Of a DNA stretch of 64,000 bases, positions 17,078-27,035 are shown piece by piece. Source of the DNA: CAVZXS01 sp963779325 (GTDB taxonomy: Bacteria > Bacteroidota > Bacteroidia > Chitinophagales > Chitinophagaceae); the NCBI GenBank assembly GCA_963779325.1, contig CAVZXS010000019.1:62001-126000 (forward strand). Reading direction: 5' to 3'. Below the pieces are notes generated by a model. That model had not been told where the DNA came from and did no database searches. It saw only the letters and a list, made by a program, of their open reading frames with translations. Made by a program: the position numbers and the translations under genes. Position 1 is the stretch's first letter, and each line of letters starts with the position of its first letter.

Positions 17078-19151
17078 AAGCGCCTTTTTCAGCTACATTG
17101 TGGTAAGGAATATGCAACGAATCACAGTCTTTTCTCCAGTATTTCATCTTCCACGCAGGTACCGAGCCGTCAAATACGATTTTCTTTACAGCAAATGTAT
17201 TGGCAAGTGTTGCGATATACAACTTTGGGTTTTGTGATACAATAACTGCATCAATCGGTATTTTTTCAGCTAATAACTGAAACTTTGTATTGTCATTAAT
17301 CAACAAAATATTTTTTGAACCGTAGTGAACAAATTTATCGTTTACAAAAAGCGCAGGTAATTTATCCGCAGGTTCAATCCTGTTTAGAATACGCGAAGGT
17401 TTTATATGAAAGTTTCGGAGAAAATCGTCCGTCACCAATGATGAGTCGCCGTAGAAAAAATATTTTCTCCCTTCTATAAAATCAATAGCGGGGTGCTGCG
17501 GCACGTTGTATACAATTATTTTTTGCTGCTGATTTACCTGCCAAAAAGCATACGAACGAAGACCCGTAAATACCAGCAAGGCCGCCAAGCCAATTTGAAG
17601 GCACTTTTTATTTTTCTCCAATAACCATACGCTGATGCCCGCAATGGCGGCTATAATACATATTGTTTGAACAATAGTTACCTGCAGGCCGTCGTACAAA
17701 GAAAAAGGTAAGGCTTCTACTTTTTCTACATAACTATTCATTACATAAATAAGCCATGCTAATATTTTACCGACAGCTATTGCCAACACAGGTACAAAAG
17801 AAATGATACAAAGAAAAATTTCGCCCAGTAAAATAAGACTTGATAGAGGAACCGCTATAAAATTGGTGAACAAAAAGTAATTGGGGAACTGGTGAAAATG
17901 ATAGATGGTTAAGGGTATGGTTAAAATTTGCGCCGCCAGCGTTACGGCATTTAACCGCCATAAAAAATCAAGTGCTTTATTTTTTATATAAAACCAATTA
18001 TAAACGGGTTGCATAAAAATAACAATACTGAGTACCGCCGCGTAAGAAAGTTGAAAACCTACATCCCACAACCAAAAAGGATTGATACAAAGCAAAATAA
18101 AGGCTGATAAGGCCAGTGTATTATAAATAGATGTTCTTCTTGTGTAGGTTTCGCCCAATACAATACAGGTAAACATGACCGCCGAACGCAATACGGATGG
18201 CTGCGCACCGGCCAGTAAACTGAATAACCAAAGACAGGCGATGATTAATACAGGACGTAACCATCTCCACTTTTTTGTTTTTTGCAAAGGTTTAAGCAGT
18301 TGCAGCAGCAACCAGTAAATTAATCCCAAATGCAAACCCGATATGGCGATTACATGCACTACACCGGTATTGGAATAAGATTGTACCAGTGTTTTATCTA
18401 AATCATTTTTATACCCTATCAATAAGGCTTCGGCCAATCCTTTCTCTTTATCACCTTTAATATAGGTTCGCAGTACGGTCAGTATTCTTTCTTTTGCTGT
18501 AAACAGGAATTTTGCAAAAGCATTTTCATTTTTTTCTTTCAGTACTGCAAAATCATTTTCTTTTAAATATACCTGGTGAGTAATGCCGTTAAAAAATGAA
18601 TAACGCTTAAAATCGAACCCGCCGGGGTTGCCGGCATTTTTAATAAGCTGCAGGTTTGTTTTAAAAATAATTTGGGAACCGTAAGTAAGATGAGCAATAG
18701 AAGAGTCTTTTTTAAAATACACGATTATTTTCCCGGTAACATTTTGCCGGTCGCTATTTTTTTGTAAAGCGGTTACAATCGCTTCCGCTTTATACGATTT
18801 TGTTTTTTCTACCAATGGTTCGGCTAAGGTTACCAAGACATAAGAACTGTCTTTATAATAGTGTCCGACCCAAGTAGATTGATGCCGGACATCCTGCCGC
18901 CATACCAATAAGGCGCCGAGAAAAAAAAGTGAGCCGAAAATGGCGGTACCGTTGAGCAGAGAAAACTTAAAGCCGGAAAAGTTTTGTTTTAACAATGTAA
19001 ATCCTAATAAAAGTAAGGCGCTTATAAAAAATATGACGAGGTACGGGAGCGGGAATTGCAAAAGTTGTTGCAAGACAATACCGGTCATTAACGGCACTAT
19101 CAGCCTGATGAAAGGAGCTCTCTTCCATATAGCTACGGTGGTGGCTTGCAT
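17058..19151 (-). CDS. ComEC/Rec2 family DNA-uptake channel protein
   Basis: A 697-residue polytopic inner-membrane protein. It has an N-terminal double membrane segment and a DUF4131-type periplasmic OB-like region (ITGKIIVYFKKDSS, YGSQIIFK, GFDFKRY). The Competence domain follows with the signature VVHVIAISGLHLGLIYWLL and about eight further membrane segments. The last 140 residues look like a shortened metallo-beta-lactamase-like region without metal ligands. ComEC carries single-stranded DNA across the inner membrane during transformation. Its end overlaps the purH promoter region. No other competence gene is nearby. Confidence 0.9.
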   Translation of the reverse strand: MQATTVAIWKRAPFIRLIVPLMTGIVLQQLLQFPLPYLVIFFISALLLLGFTLLKQNFSGFKFSLLNGTAIFGSLFFLGALLVWRQDVRHQSTWVGHYYKDSSYVLVTLAEPLVEKTKSYKAEAIVTALQKNSDRQNVTGKIIVYFKKDSSIAHLTYGSQIIFKTNLQLIKNAGNPGGFDFKRYSFFNGITHQVYLKENDFAVLKEKNENAFAKFLFTAKERILTVLRTYIKGDKEKGLAEALLIGYKNDLDKTLVQSYSNTGVVHVIAISGLHLGLIYWLLLQLLKPLQKTKKWRWLRPVLIIACLWLFSLLAGAQPSVLRSAVMFTCIVLGETYTRRTSIYNTLALSAFILLCINPFWLWDVGFQLSYAAVLSIVIFMQPVYNWFYIKNKALDFLWRLNAVTLAAQILTIPLTIYHFHQFPNYFLFTNFIAVPLSSLILLGEIFLCIISFVPVLAIAVGKILAWLIYVMNSYVEKVEALPFSLYDGLQVTIVQTICIIAAIAGISVWLLEKNKKCLQIGLAALLVFTGLRSYAFWQVNQQQKIIVYNVPQHPAIDFIEGRKYFFYGDSSLVTDDFLRNFHIKPSRILNRIEPADKLPALFVNDKFVHYGSKNILLINDNTKFQLLAEKIPIDAVIVSQNPKLYIATLANTFAVKKIVFDGSVPAWKMKYWRKDCDSLHIPYHNVAEKGAFEMSVN

Positions 19152-19299
19152 ACCCGAAAGATATAGCCATTAATTGTTTGAAGCAATTACCGGTAAGTGG
19201 TATTTTTCTTTTTTTAAAGACTTATTGCTGCAAAAAACAGCAGGATCATGGAATGATTTTTGATAAACTGACCGTATATTTCAACCAAACAAGCTCATC

Positions 19300-19974
19300 A
19301 TGAAAAAAATCGTTCTCAGTTTTACAGTATTATTTACAACGCTTTGTGCATTTGCACAAGACATACGAATAGGAATTAAGGGAGGACTGAACCTTGCCAA
19401 TCAAAAAATAAAATCAGGGTCTTTTTCCCGCAAGGCCAATACCATCGCTTCCTTTCATGCAGGTTTTGTTTTAGATATTCCTTTAGCAGAAAAATTATAT
19501 GTTCAGCCGCAATTGTTACTTACCGGTAAAGGAAGTAAAGACTTTGATGTTATAATTCGTCCATACTATGTAGAGCTCCCGATAAATATTGTATATAAAT
19601 ATGCAATAAATAACGGGCTGAAAATATACGGAGGCCTCGGCCCGGGCTTAGGGCTGGGCATTTTTGGTAATATAAAAGATTTGAATAATAATTTCAGCAG
19701 AAAACTGAAATTCGGAGAAACGTCCAACTCGGATTATAAAACAGTAGATTTTACAGGTGGCTTTGAACTGGGCGCTGAACTGAATAATAAAGTAGGTTTA
19801 GGCATTGGTTACCGCTGGAGTTTTGCCGATGTAACAAGAGGCAGCAATAAAGTAACGCATAAAGTCGTCAACTTTTCCATTGCTTATTTTTTCGGCGAAG
19901 GCGGTAGCGGTAGTAAAAAGAAAACGAGCAGCAGCAAAAGCGGCGGTACAAGAACCCGTACCAAGAGGGATTAA
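19300..19974 (+). CDS. Outer-membrane beta-barrel protein (PorT-like)
   Basis: A 224-residue protein with signal peptide MKKIVLSFTVLFTTLCAFAQ, then IRIGIKGGLNLANQKI, the usual opening of outer-membrane beta-barrel PorT-type proteins. Alternating amphipathic strands (YVQPQLLLTGKGSKD, YVELPINIVYKY, GLKIYGGLGPGLGLGIF, GLGIGYRWSFADV) follow. The tail is low complexity (Gly/Ser/Lys, ending TRTRTKRD), which is unusual because barrels normally end in an aromatic residue. Role unknown. Confidence 0.8.
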   Translation: MKKIVLSFTVLFTTLCAFAQDIRIGIKGGLNLANQKIKSGSFSRKANTIASFHAGFVLDIPLAEKLYVQPQLLLTGKGSKDFDVIIRPYYVELPINIVYKYAINNGLKIYGGLGPGLGLGIFGNIKDLNNNFSRKLKFGETSNSDYKTVDFTGGFELGAELNNKVGLGIGYRWSFADVTRGSNKVTHKVVNFSIAYFFGEGGSGSKKKTSSSKSGGTRTRTKRD

Positions 19975-19980
19975 TGTTTT

Positions 19981-20454
19981 CTACGTCTTCAATAAATTTT
20001 TTATATAGGCAATCTGCCCGGCATGATAAATATTATGTTGAATCAGTCCGTTCAGCATAAAACGGAAATTAAACTCCCTGCCGGGAACGGGCTCTTTTAA
20101 AAAAATGTCTTCCTTTTGTTTAAGGATAACAATAATTTTCTCGTGAACTGATTTTAATTGTGCCATTCCTTTTTTCCAATTATGCTTCTCAGCATTGATT
20201 GTTCTCCAGTCGTTTTGTTCAATTGCCGTTAACTCATCAGCAGCTCTGTTTTCAAGATGCGCTAATGTAAATTCCGCCCAGGTATTCATATGCCAAAGCA
20301 GTTCGAGCAATGAATGTTCTGTCGTATTGGGTTTGACGGAAGTTTTTGATTCATCAATTTTATTCAGCAATTCATACACAGCACGACCAAACCAAGGTTG
20401 GCCTTCCAGTGTATTTTGCAGGTTGCGAATGATGGATTCAGTTTCTTTTTTCAT
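19981..20454 (-). CDS. DinB family protein
   Basis: A 157-residue four-helix-bundle protein. The metal-binding histidines expected for DinB/YfiT-like proteins are visible at LLWHMNTWAEFTL and in the C-terminal NGLIQHNIYHAGQIAYI. This family includes thiol transferases and many proteins of unknown function. It converges tightly (6 bases) with the barrel gene and is separate from carB. Confidence 0.8.
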   Translation of the reverse strand: MKKETESIIRNLQNTLEGQPWFGRAVYELLNKIDESKTSVKPNTTEHSLLELLWHMNTWAEFTLAHLENRAADELTAIEQNDWRTINAEKHNWKKGMAQLKSVHEKIIVILKQKEDIFLKEPVPGREFNFRFMLNGLIQHNIYHAGQIAYIKNLLKT

Positions 20455-20529
20455 GCCTTTATCTCTAACTAAAGGGTTGTTTAAATTTCATTATTAAGAT
20501 TAATAAAAGTCTCTTTAGTGGCGGCAAGG

Positions 20530-23400
20530 TTACTTACTCAAATACATACTCCTGTCCTTATACAATTGACGGAAATAAGGATCACGTAAATCTTTGATAA
20601 AACGAATGGCTTCGCCGGTACTTTTCATTTCGGGGCCCAGTTCTTTATTTACGCCCGGGAATTTATTAAAACTGAATACCGGTTCTTTAATGGCGAAACC
20701 TTTCAACTTTTTCTCGTAGGTAAAATCTTTCAGCTTATTGGCGCCGATCATTATTTTGGTAGCGATATTTAAATACGGTATTTGATAGGCTTTGGCGATA
20801 AACGGTGTAGTGCGGCTGGCCCTGGGGTTGGCTTCTATTACATATACTTTACCGTCTTTGATAGCGAACTGAATATTGATGAGTCCTTTTATTTTTAATT
20901 CTCTTGCAATTTTTTCGGCATACTCTTCCATGGTATGTACAATTAACGGCGATAAATTAAACTGCGGCAGCACGGCATTACTGTCGCCGCTGTGTATACC
21001 CGCAGGTTCTATATGTTCCATCACACCCATTACATGAAAATCATCGCCGTCAAATATGCCGTCTATTTCCGCTTCCTGGCAACGATCTAAGAAATGATCA
21101 ATTAAAATTTTATTACCGGGTAAATGTTTTAATAAACTCACTACCGCTTTTTCCACTTCTTCATCATTCAATACGATACGCATTCTTTGTCCGCCCAATA
21201 CATACGATGGGCGCACCAGCACGGGGTAGCCAACTTTATTAGCTACTTTAATCGCTTCATCTACATCTTCGGCGGTTCCGTAATCAGGATAAGGAATGTC
21301 CAATTCTTTTAACCGATCACTAAAACGGCCGCGGTCTTCGGCAATATCCATACTGTCGTAAGAAGTACCTATAATTTTTATTCCTTTCTTATGAAGTTTC
21401 TCCGCCAATTTCAATGCTGTTTGACCGCCAAGCTGAACTATAACGCCTTCAGGTTTTTCATGTTCAATTATTTCCCACAGGTGTTCCCAATACACCGGTT
21501 CGAAATATAATTTATCGGCCATGTCAAAATCGGTACTCACAGTTTCAGGATTACAATTGATCATGATGGATTCAAAACCGCATTCTTTTATAGCCAACAA
21601 ACCATGTACGCAGCAGTAATCGAATTCAATACCCTGCCCAATCCTGTTAGGCCCCGAACCTAAAACAATAATGGCCCCCCTTCCGTCCCCCCTGAGGGGA
21701 GTAACCACAGACTCATTAGAAGCCCCTTCTAACTCTCCCAAAGGGGGAGAACAGGGCGTCTCGAATGTGGAGTAGAAGTATGGCGTCTTTGCTTCAAACT
21801 CCGCACTGCAGGTATCTACCATTTTAAACACACGGGTAATGCCGTGTTTTTTTCTCAGTTCATATACATCATCTTCATCGCCATGACCGGTAATGCGGCT
21901 TATCTGTTCATCACTAAAACCGTTTACTTTAGCTTCTCTTAATAACTCAATCGGTAAATCATCCAAATCATATTTGGCGATCTTTTTTTCAATATCACAT
22001 ATCTTTTGAATTTCGTACAGGAACCATCTGTCAATACCATTGGTTGCTTTTGAAATGGTGCCTACCGAAATACCCGCCATCAATGCATCCTTGATACGGA
22101 ATATTCTATCCCATTTCGGTGTTTTAATATATTCAAGCAGTTCATCTGCATGCATTAAACTTTTTCCGTAATACCCTAAACCCACTGCGTTATTTTCCAA
22201 ACTCTGGCAGGCTTTCTGAATAGCTTCCGTAAAACTTCTGCCGATGGCCATTACTTCGCCTACACTTTTCATTTGCAATCCTAATGTATCATCGGCTCCC
22301 TTAAACTTATCAAAATTCCAACGCGGAATTTTTACAATTACATAATCCAATGCCGGTTCAAAATAAGCAGATGTTGTTTTGGTGATTTGATTTTCCAATT
22401 CGTCCAACGTATAACCGATAGCCAACTTGGCTGCAATTTTTGCAATGGGATAACCCGTTGCTTTACTTGCCAATGCCGATGAGCGGCTTACTCGCGGATT
22501 AATTTCAATGGCGATAATTTCTTCTGTATCGGGATTGAGTGCGAACTGCACATTACAACCGCCGGCAAAATTTCCTAAGTCCCGCATCATACGTATCGCC
22601 GTGTTGCGCATCAGTTGGTAGGCTGTATCGCTCAGTGTCATGGCCGGCGCAACGGTAATGGAGTCGCCGGTATGTACACCCATGGGGTCAAAATTTTCGA
22701 CCGTACATATTATAACTACATTATCATTTGAATCGCGTAACAATTCCAATTCAAATTCTTTCCATCCCAATACCGCTTTTTCCACTAACACTTCATGTAT
22801 GGGAGATGCCTGTAAACCGCGGTTCAGCGCTTCATCCAAATCATCTTTACCGTGAACAAAACCACCACCCGTTCCACCCAATGTAAATGACGGACGGATA
22901 ACTAAGGGGAATCCGATTTCCTGCGCAAATTCTTTTCCTTCCAAATAGGAGTTGGCTGTTCTTGCCGTAGCCACTGATATTCCCATTGCAATCATCCACT
23001 GACGAAATTTCTCCCTGTCCTCCGCTTTATCAATGGCTTTTATATCTACACCAATCAACCTGATATTGTATTGTTTCCACAACCCCAGGTCTTCGGCTTC
23101 TTTAGCCAGATTCAGTGCTGTTTGCCCGCCCATGGTAGGCAATACCGCATCAATTTCATTCTCCTGCAAAATGGTTTCTATACTTTCAACAGTAAGCGGC
23201 AGCAAATAAACCCTGTCGGCCATCATAGGGTCAGTCATTATAGTAGCGGGGTTACTATTGATGAGAATTACTTTCACACCCTCTTCACGCAAACTGCGGG
23301 CGGCCTGTGTTCCGCTATAGTCAAACTCGCAAGCCTGACCAATAATAATAGGACCCGAACCGATAATTAAAACTGATTTGATGGAGTTGTCTTTTGGCAT
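20530..23400 (-). CDS. carB: Carbamoyl phosphate synthase large subunit (CarB) with an inserted segment
   Basis: Makes carbamoyl phosphate for arginine and pyrimidines from bicarbonate, ammonia from CarA, and two ATP. Both ATP-grasp halves are present: IIGSGPIIIGQACEFDYSGTQA, RPSFTLGGTGGGFVHG and EINPRVSRSSALASKATGYP in the first, IVLGSGPNRIGQGIEFDYC, RPSYVLGGQRMRIV and EANPRASRTTPFIAKA in the second. At 956 residues it contains about 30 foreign residues at 547-576 (SPPLGELEGASNESVVTPLR), encoded by a GC-rich palindromic repeat in the linker between halves. The C-terminal allosteric domain is missing: the protein ends soon after the second ATP-grasp, as in shorter Bacteroidota CarB. carA is not in the window. 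Confidence 0.93.
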   Translation of the reverse strand: MPKDNSIKSVLIIGSGPIIIGQACEFDYSGTQAARSLREEGVKVILINSNPATIMTDPMMADRVYLLPLTVESIETILQENEIDAVLPTMGGQTALNLAKEAEDLGLWKQYNIRLIGVDIKAIDKAEDREKFRQWMIAMGISVATARTANSYLEGKEFAQEIGFPLVIRPSFTLGGTGGGFVHGKDDLDEALNRGLQASPIHEVLVEKAVLGWKEFELELLRDSNDNVVIICTVENFDPMGVHTGDSITVAPAMTLSDTAYQLMRNTAIRMMRDLGNFAGGCNVQFALNPDTEEIIAIEINPRVSRSSALASKATGYPIAKIAAKLAIGYTLDELENQITKTTSAYFEPALDYVIVKIPRWNFDKFKGADDTLGLQMKSVGEVMAIGRSFTEAIQKACQSLENNAVGLGYYGKSLMHADELLEYIKTPKWDRIFRIKDALMAGISVGTISKATNGIDRWFLYEIQKICDIEKKIAKYDLDDLPIELLREAKVNGFSDEQISRITGHGDEDDVYELRKKHGITRVFKMVDTCSAEFEAKTPYFYSTFETPCSPPLGELEGASNESVVTPLRGDGRGAIIVLGSGPNRIGQGIEFDYCCVHGLLAIKECGFESIMINCNPETVSTDFDMADKLYFEPVYWEHLWEIIEHEKPEGVIVQLGGQTALKLAEKLHKKGIKIIGTSYDSMDIAEDRGRFSDRLKELDIPYPDYGTAEDVDEAIKVANKVGYPVLVRPSYVLGGQRMRIVLNDEEVEKAVVSLLKHLPGNKILIDHFLDRCQEAEIDGIFDGDDFHVMGVMEHIEPAGIHSGDSNAVLPQFNLSPLIVHTMEEYAEKIARELKIKGLINIQFAIKDGKVYVIEANPRASRTTPFIAKAYQIPYLNIATKIMIGANKLKDFTYEKKLKGFAIKEPVFSFNKFPGVNKELGPEMKSTGEAIRFIKDLRDPYFRQLYKDRSMYLSK
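21673..21760. repeat. GC-rich palindromic repeat inside carB
   Basis: The left part GGCCCCCCTTCCGTCCCCCC with GAGGGG and the right part CTCTCCCAAAGGGGGAG (hairpin, 21732-21748) give a repeat of the same style as the purH element. It is read through in frame within carB. Confidence 0.7.
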
Positions 23401-23409
23401 CTTATATAT

Positions 23410-23425
23410 CCCCTCCCGGGAGGGG
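23410..23425. repeat. Perfect palindrome CCCCTCCCGGGAGGGG in the carB leader
   Basis: A 16-base perfect palindrome 10 bases upstream of the carB ATG, between it and a putative -7 element TACTTTTG (minus, 23457-23450). As RNA it would form a hairpin next to the start codon and could lower carB translation; it belongs to the GC-rich repeat family. Confidence 0.6.
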
Positions 23426-23449
23426 TTTGTGGTGGGTGAATAAATTGCG

Positions 23450-23457
23450 CAAAAGTA
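23450..23457 (-). promoter_or_regulatory. Putative -7 promoter element of carB
   Basis: The minus strand reads TACTTTTG (TAnnTTTG), 50 bases before the carB start. No clear -33 TTG. Confidence 0.4.
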
Positions 23458-23616
23458 AGGGAATGTTTTTAGTTTTTGATTCGGGTTTTTAAGCTCTCTG
23501 TTTGTATGTCAATTTCTTTCATGGTAAATTTTATTAGAAGCTGTTTATATACTTTTAAAATACATAAGAGTGAACAGCTCTACGATCGTTTGAGAGCAAA
23601 AAAACACTTAAACAAA

Positions 23617-23646
23617 AAAAGAACCCCATTAAGGAGTTCTTTTTGT
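23617..23646 (-). terminator. Rho-independent terminator of the small gene at 23667-23849
   Basis: AAAAGAACCCC and GGAGTTCTTTT form an 11-base stem with one mismatch around ATTAA. On the minus strand a T run follows the stem, 20 bases past the stop of the small gene. Confidence 0.6.
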
Positions 23647-23666
23647 ATATATAAAACCGTCCCGTT

Positions 23667-23849
23667 TTAATTATTGTGATAGGCTTTCATCTCCATTTCA
23701 TCCAACTGCACGGCGCCTGATTTTTGCCAAAAAAGCTGTTGTCTTTTTTGCTCAATTCTGCTTTTGATGAGGAAAAGGTATTTCTCCCTGGCGTCCCTGC
23801 CCCTGAACATTCCGATGAAGGCGGCTCTGATTGATTTAAATGTAAACAT
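23667..23849 (-). CDS. Small basic protein of unknown function
   Basis: A 60-residue protein (MFTFKSIRAAFIGMFRGRDA...), rich in Arg/Lys/Gln. A more upstream ATG at 23873 is possible. I do not recognise a family. The compact terminator just behind the stop, on the same strand, supports a genuine transcription unit. The sequence FLIKSRIEQKRQQLFWQKSGAVQLDEMEM looks like ordinary protein with a helical centre. Confidence 0.5.
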   Translation of the reverse strand: MFTFKSIRAAFIGMFRGRDAREKYLFLIKSRIEQKRQQLFWQKSGAVQLDEMEMKAYHNN

Positions 23850-24075
23850 GGTTAATAGTTTAAAAAGATTCAATGATAAGGTTTTTTACATGTCAAAATT
23901 GACAATTTTTACAATACCAAACAATACCACAAACCGGGTATTTTTGATCGTTCATCGCCTGTAAGACACCGGTTATCGACGTTTTCTGCATTTCAAACTG
24001 TTAAAAAAATAAAAAAAACAGCTTCTGTTGAAGGTGCCTTACAATAACGTACAACAAAATAAAGCAAGTCCCGCA

Positions 24076-24360
24076 TCAGCCCCCTGCCGTCTTCTTTCCA
24101 AACAGGTCATTTACCATACTCTCGGCTTCGGCCATATGCTCTTTCATAGCACTTGCCCCCTTGGTTTTCAGTTCCTCAAAATAGTCCTTGGCTTTGTTCG
24201 CAGCGGTTTCCGCCTCTTCTCTAAACCCGTTGGCTTTCTCCTTTATATCACCCATCATTTTGTCTTTTTCTTCATCGGTCATGTTCATATACTTTGCAAG
24301 CGCCATACCTGTGGCTACGCCAAGCATAAAGGTTGCTATATGTTTTGCATTTACACTCAT
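24076..24360 (-). CDS. YtxH domain-containing protein
   Basis: A 94-residue protein with an N-terminal membrane segment (HIATFMLGVATGMALAKYM) and a Lys/Glu/Ala-rich helical tail (DDIKEKANGF-type repeats, NKAKDYFEELKTKGA). This is the layout of YtxH/general stress membrane proteins of unknown function. Single gene. Confidence 0.75.
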   Translation of the reverse strand: MSVNAKHIATFMLGVATGMALAKYMNMTDEEKDKMMGDIKEKANGFREEAETAANKAKDYFEELKTKGASAMKEHMAEAESMVNDLFGKKTAGG

Positions 24361-24437
24361 GGTATTAAGTTTTAAGTTATAAGTAACAGGTTTTAAGTTT
24401 ATCGGTTTAAATTCGCAGCTTAAAGCTATAATTTATT

Positions 24438-26276
24438 TTGAACTTGAAAAGATTATCCCGATTTTTTATCTGCACCCCGGCATTTTTTTTCATTTGCACT
24501 TTGGCGTTTACCCAATCCAATCCGTACCCGCAAGGGTATTTTCGATGGCCCGTAGCCGCCGAAAAAGGCATCGTAGCCAATATGGGCGAGCTGCGACCCA
24601 ATCATTGGCATATGGGTTTGGATATACGAACCGATCAAAGACAAAACATATCAGTATTAGCCGCAGCCAAAGGGTATATTTCAAAAATCAGAATTGAGCC
24701 CCTTGGTTTTGGTCGGGCTATTTATATTAATCACCCGAACGGATTGACAACACTGTATGCTCATCTTAATAATTTTTTTCCCGAACTGGAAGCTTATGTA
24801 ACGGCGCAGCAATACAAACAGGAAAGTTGGGCGATAGAAATTGATGTGCCTCAAAATTTATTTCCGGTTGATGCAGGACAGTTCATCGCTTACAGCGGCA
24901 ATACCGGCGGTTCGCAAGGGCCGCATCTTCATTTCGAAATCAGGGATACAAAAAATGATAAAGTATTAAACCCGTTGCTGTTTGATTTCCCGTTGTATGA
25001 TTATGCAAGTCCCTCTATTACAAAAATAGCGATGTACGACAGAAGCAGAAGTGTATACGAACAAACGCCTAAATTCTTTTCTATAAAAAAAACAGATAGC
25101 GGCTATATTATACCCAAATTGCCGGTAATAAAAACCGGGCTGAATAAAATCAGTTTTGCCATAGCAGCTTATGACCGATTTAACGGCACATCGAATGAAG
25201 ACGGCATCTATAGCGCAGAATTATTTATGGATGAAACACCGGTTACTGCCTTTGTGCTGGACAGTATCAGCTATAATGAAACAAGATATATAATGGCGAT
25301 GGCTGATACCCGTTACGGATTTAACAGCGGTTACGGTTTGCAACATATCAGTAGGCTGCCCGGCGACAACGGCCCTGTTTATAAAAAAATTACCGATGAT
25401 GGCCTTATACATCTTTCCGATACCAATATTCATGCAATACGAATTAAAGTGACCGATGCGTATCAAAATTTTTCCGAACTTAATTTTCAAATACAATACA
25501 TTGACAGTTTGAAAACTGAAACAATATACCCAACATCGCAAACGGTTTTTACGCCCAACTTTGTGAACGTATACGAAAATGAAAAAACGGGATTTGAAGT
25601 GTACCTTGACGAAAGTGTTTTGTATGATACCGTACGGGTAAATTACAACTACAGTACAACCATGCCCTATGGATCCCTTTCTTATTTACACCAATTTAAT
25701 AATCCCGCCGTGCCGTTGCACAAGGCAATGACGGTTAAAATAAAACCGGTACAGGCAATTGCTGAATACCAAAAAAATAAATTACTTATAAAACATACTT
25801 ACGGAAATATGTACGATGTTAAAAAAGCGATATGGCAAAACGAACGGGCCATCGCTTTGTTCAGAGGTTTCGGAAATTTTCAATTGTTTATCGATACCGT
25901 TTCTCCGTATATAAATGAATTGGGCCGCAGCGATACTGTTGATTTGAGCAAAGCATCCGCTATCATTTTCAGACCATCTGATAATTTTGGAGAAATAAAA
26001 AATTTTAGAGCAGAACTTGACACCTCTTGGGTTCGGTTTACCAATGACAAAGGAAAGTCTTTTATATATCGCTTCGATGAAACCTTTGAGTACGGTATTC
26101 ATCATTTAAAAGTAATGGCTGAAGATTTAGCGGGTAATAAAACGGAAAAGAGTTGGTGGTTTAAAAAATATCCTTACACACCGCCGCCGCCAAAGAAAAA
26201 AATAAGTAAAAAGAAAAGCAGCGGTTCCAAAAAAACCGTAGTGACAAAAAAGACAAGCCCGAAAAAGAAAAAATAA
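24438..26276 (+). CDS. Secreted M23 family metallopeptidase
   Basis: A 612-residue protein with signal peptide (FFICTPAFFFICTLAFTQ). The LytM/M23 zinc-peptidase domain spans residues about 30-170, with ligands in NHWHMGLDI and GPHLHFEI and the strand GLTTLYAHLNNF. Such enzymes cut peptidoglycan cross-links. The remaining 430 residues are beta-rich and end in a Lys/Ser/Pro-rich tail. No ATG is available: the start is TTG 24438 or TTG 24444. It is followed by bcp after 38 bases. Confidence 0.88.
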   Translation: MNLKRLSRFFICTPAFFFICTLAFTQSNPYPQGYFRWPVAAEKGIVANMGELRPNHWHMGLDIRTDQRQNISVLAAAKGYISKIRIEPLGFGRAIYINHPNGLTTLYAHLNNFFPELEAYVTAQQYKQESWAIEIDVPQNLFPVDAGQFIAYSGNTGGSQGPHLHFEIRDTKNDKVLNPLLFDFPLYDYASPSITKIAMYDRSRSVYEQTPKFFSIKKTDSGYIIPKLPVIKTGLNKISFAIAAYDRFNGTSNEDGIYSAELFMDETPVTAFVLDSISYNETRYIMAMADTRYGFNSGYGLQHISRLPGDNGPVYKKITDDGLIHLSDTNIHAIRIKVTDAYQNFSELNFQIQYIDSLKTETIYPTSQTVFTPNFVNVYENEKTGFEVYLDESVLYDTVRVNYNYSTTMPYGSLSYLHQFNNPAVPLHKAMTVKIKPVQAIAEYQKNKLLIKHTYGNMYDVKKAIWQNERAIALFRGFGNFQLFIDTVSPYINELGRSDTVDLSKASAIIFRPSDNFGEIKNFRAELDTSWVRFTNDKGKSFIYRFDETFEYGIHHLKVMAEDLAGNKTEKSWWFKKYPYTPPPPKKKISKKKSSGSKKTVVTKKTSPKKKK

Positions 26277-26314
26277 ACAGCATTTTTTTTATTTTGTAAA
26301 ACTCATTTCAGAAA

Positions 26315-26776
26315 ATGATAACATTGAAAGAAGGCGATAAAGCGCCGGCATTTACCGGTAAGGACCAGGACGGTAATAAAGTTTCATTGGCTGATTATAA
26401 AGGCAAAAAAGTAGTAGTATACTTTTACCCGGAAGATGATACGCCTACCTGCACTATACAGGCCTGCAACCTGAGAGACAATTTCCCGTTGCTGAAAAAG
26501 AACGGGTTTATTGTTATCGGTATCAGTCCTGATGACAGCGCCAAACACAAAAAGTTTGAAAACAAATATTCACTTCCCTTTACATTAGTAGCCGATCCGC
26601 AGCATACAATTTTAAATAAGTACGGCGTATGGGGCGAAAAGCAACTATTCGGCAATCACTACATGGGTGTGCATCGTACTACTTTTGTTATAGATGAAAA
26701 AGGTTTTATTAAAAAAATATTTTTAAAACCAAAAAATAAAATGCACGCCGAAGAAATAATAGCTGTATATAAATAA
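26315..26776 (+). CDS. bcp: Thioredoxin-dependent thiol peroxidase (Bcp/PrxQ)
   Basis: A 153-residue peroxiredoxin that reduces peroxides with thioredoxin. Peroxidatic C46 is in YFYPEDDTPTCTIQACNLRDN and the likely resolving C51 is five residues later, the PrxQ pattern. VIGISPDDSAKHKKFENKYSLPFTLVAD and HRTTFVIDEKG are typical. TPTCT replaces the usual TPGCT. It is probably cotranscribed with the M23 gene. Confidence 0.92.
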   Translation: MITLKEGDKAPAFTGKDQDGNKVSLADYKGKKVVVYFYPEDDTPTCTIQACNLRDNFPLLKKNGFIVIGISPDDSAKHKKFENKYSLPFTLVADPQHTILNKYGVWGEKQLFGNHYMGVHRTTFVIDEKGFIKKIFLKPKNKMHAEEIIAVYK

Positions 26777-26854
26777 TAACGAATCGCCACTTACAGTAGT
26801 CCCCGTCCTTACCGGCACGGGCGGGCTATTTGATACTCATTGAGGCTCTCGGTA

Positions 26855-26899
26855 TTATACCAATTTTTTAGAGTTGAATTATAAATCAATTTGGTGTAA
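26855..26899. repeat. TTATACCAA dyad repeat, copy 2
   Basis: Arms TTATACCAA (26855-26863) and TTGGTGTAA (26891-26899). The preceding GCTCTCGGTATTATACCAAT is shared with copy 3 at 43305 with one change. Confidence 0.7.
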
Positions 26900-27035
26900 T
26901 TACCGGCTTCCCTTCTCACATTCTGCCTTCACCGCTTTTGGTGATGCTTTTTACCGCTAACGAGGATTGTTTACGCTTTAGTATACACACATCTTTGCTG
27001 TGTCAAAAAAATATTAACTACTAAAAAATTATTTT

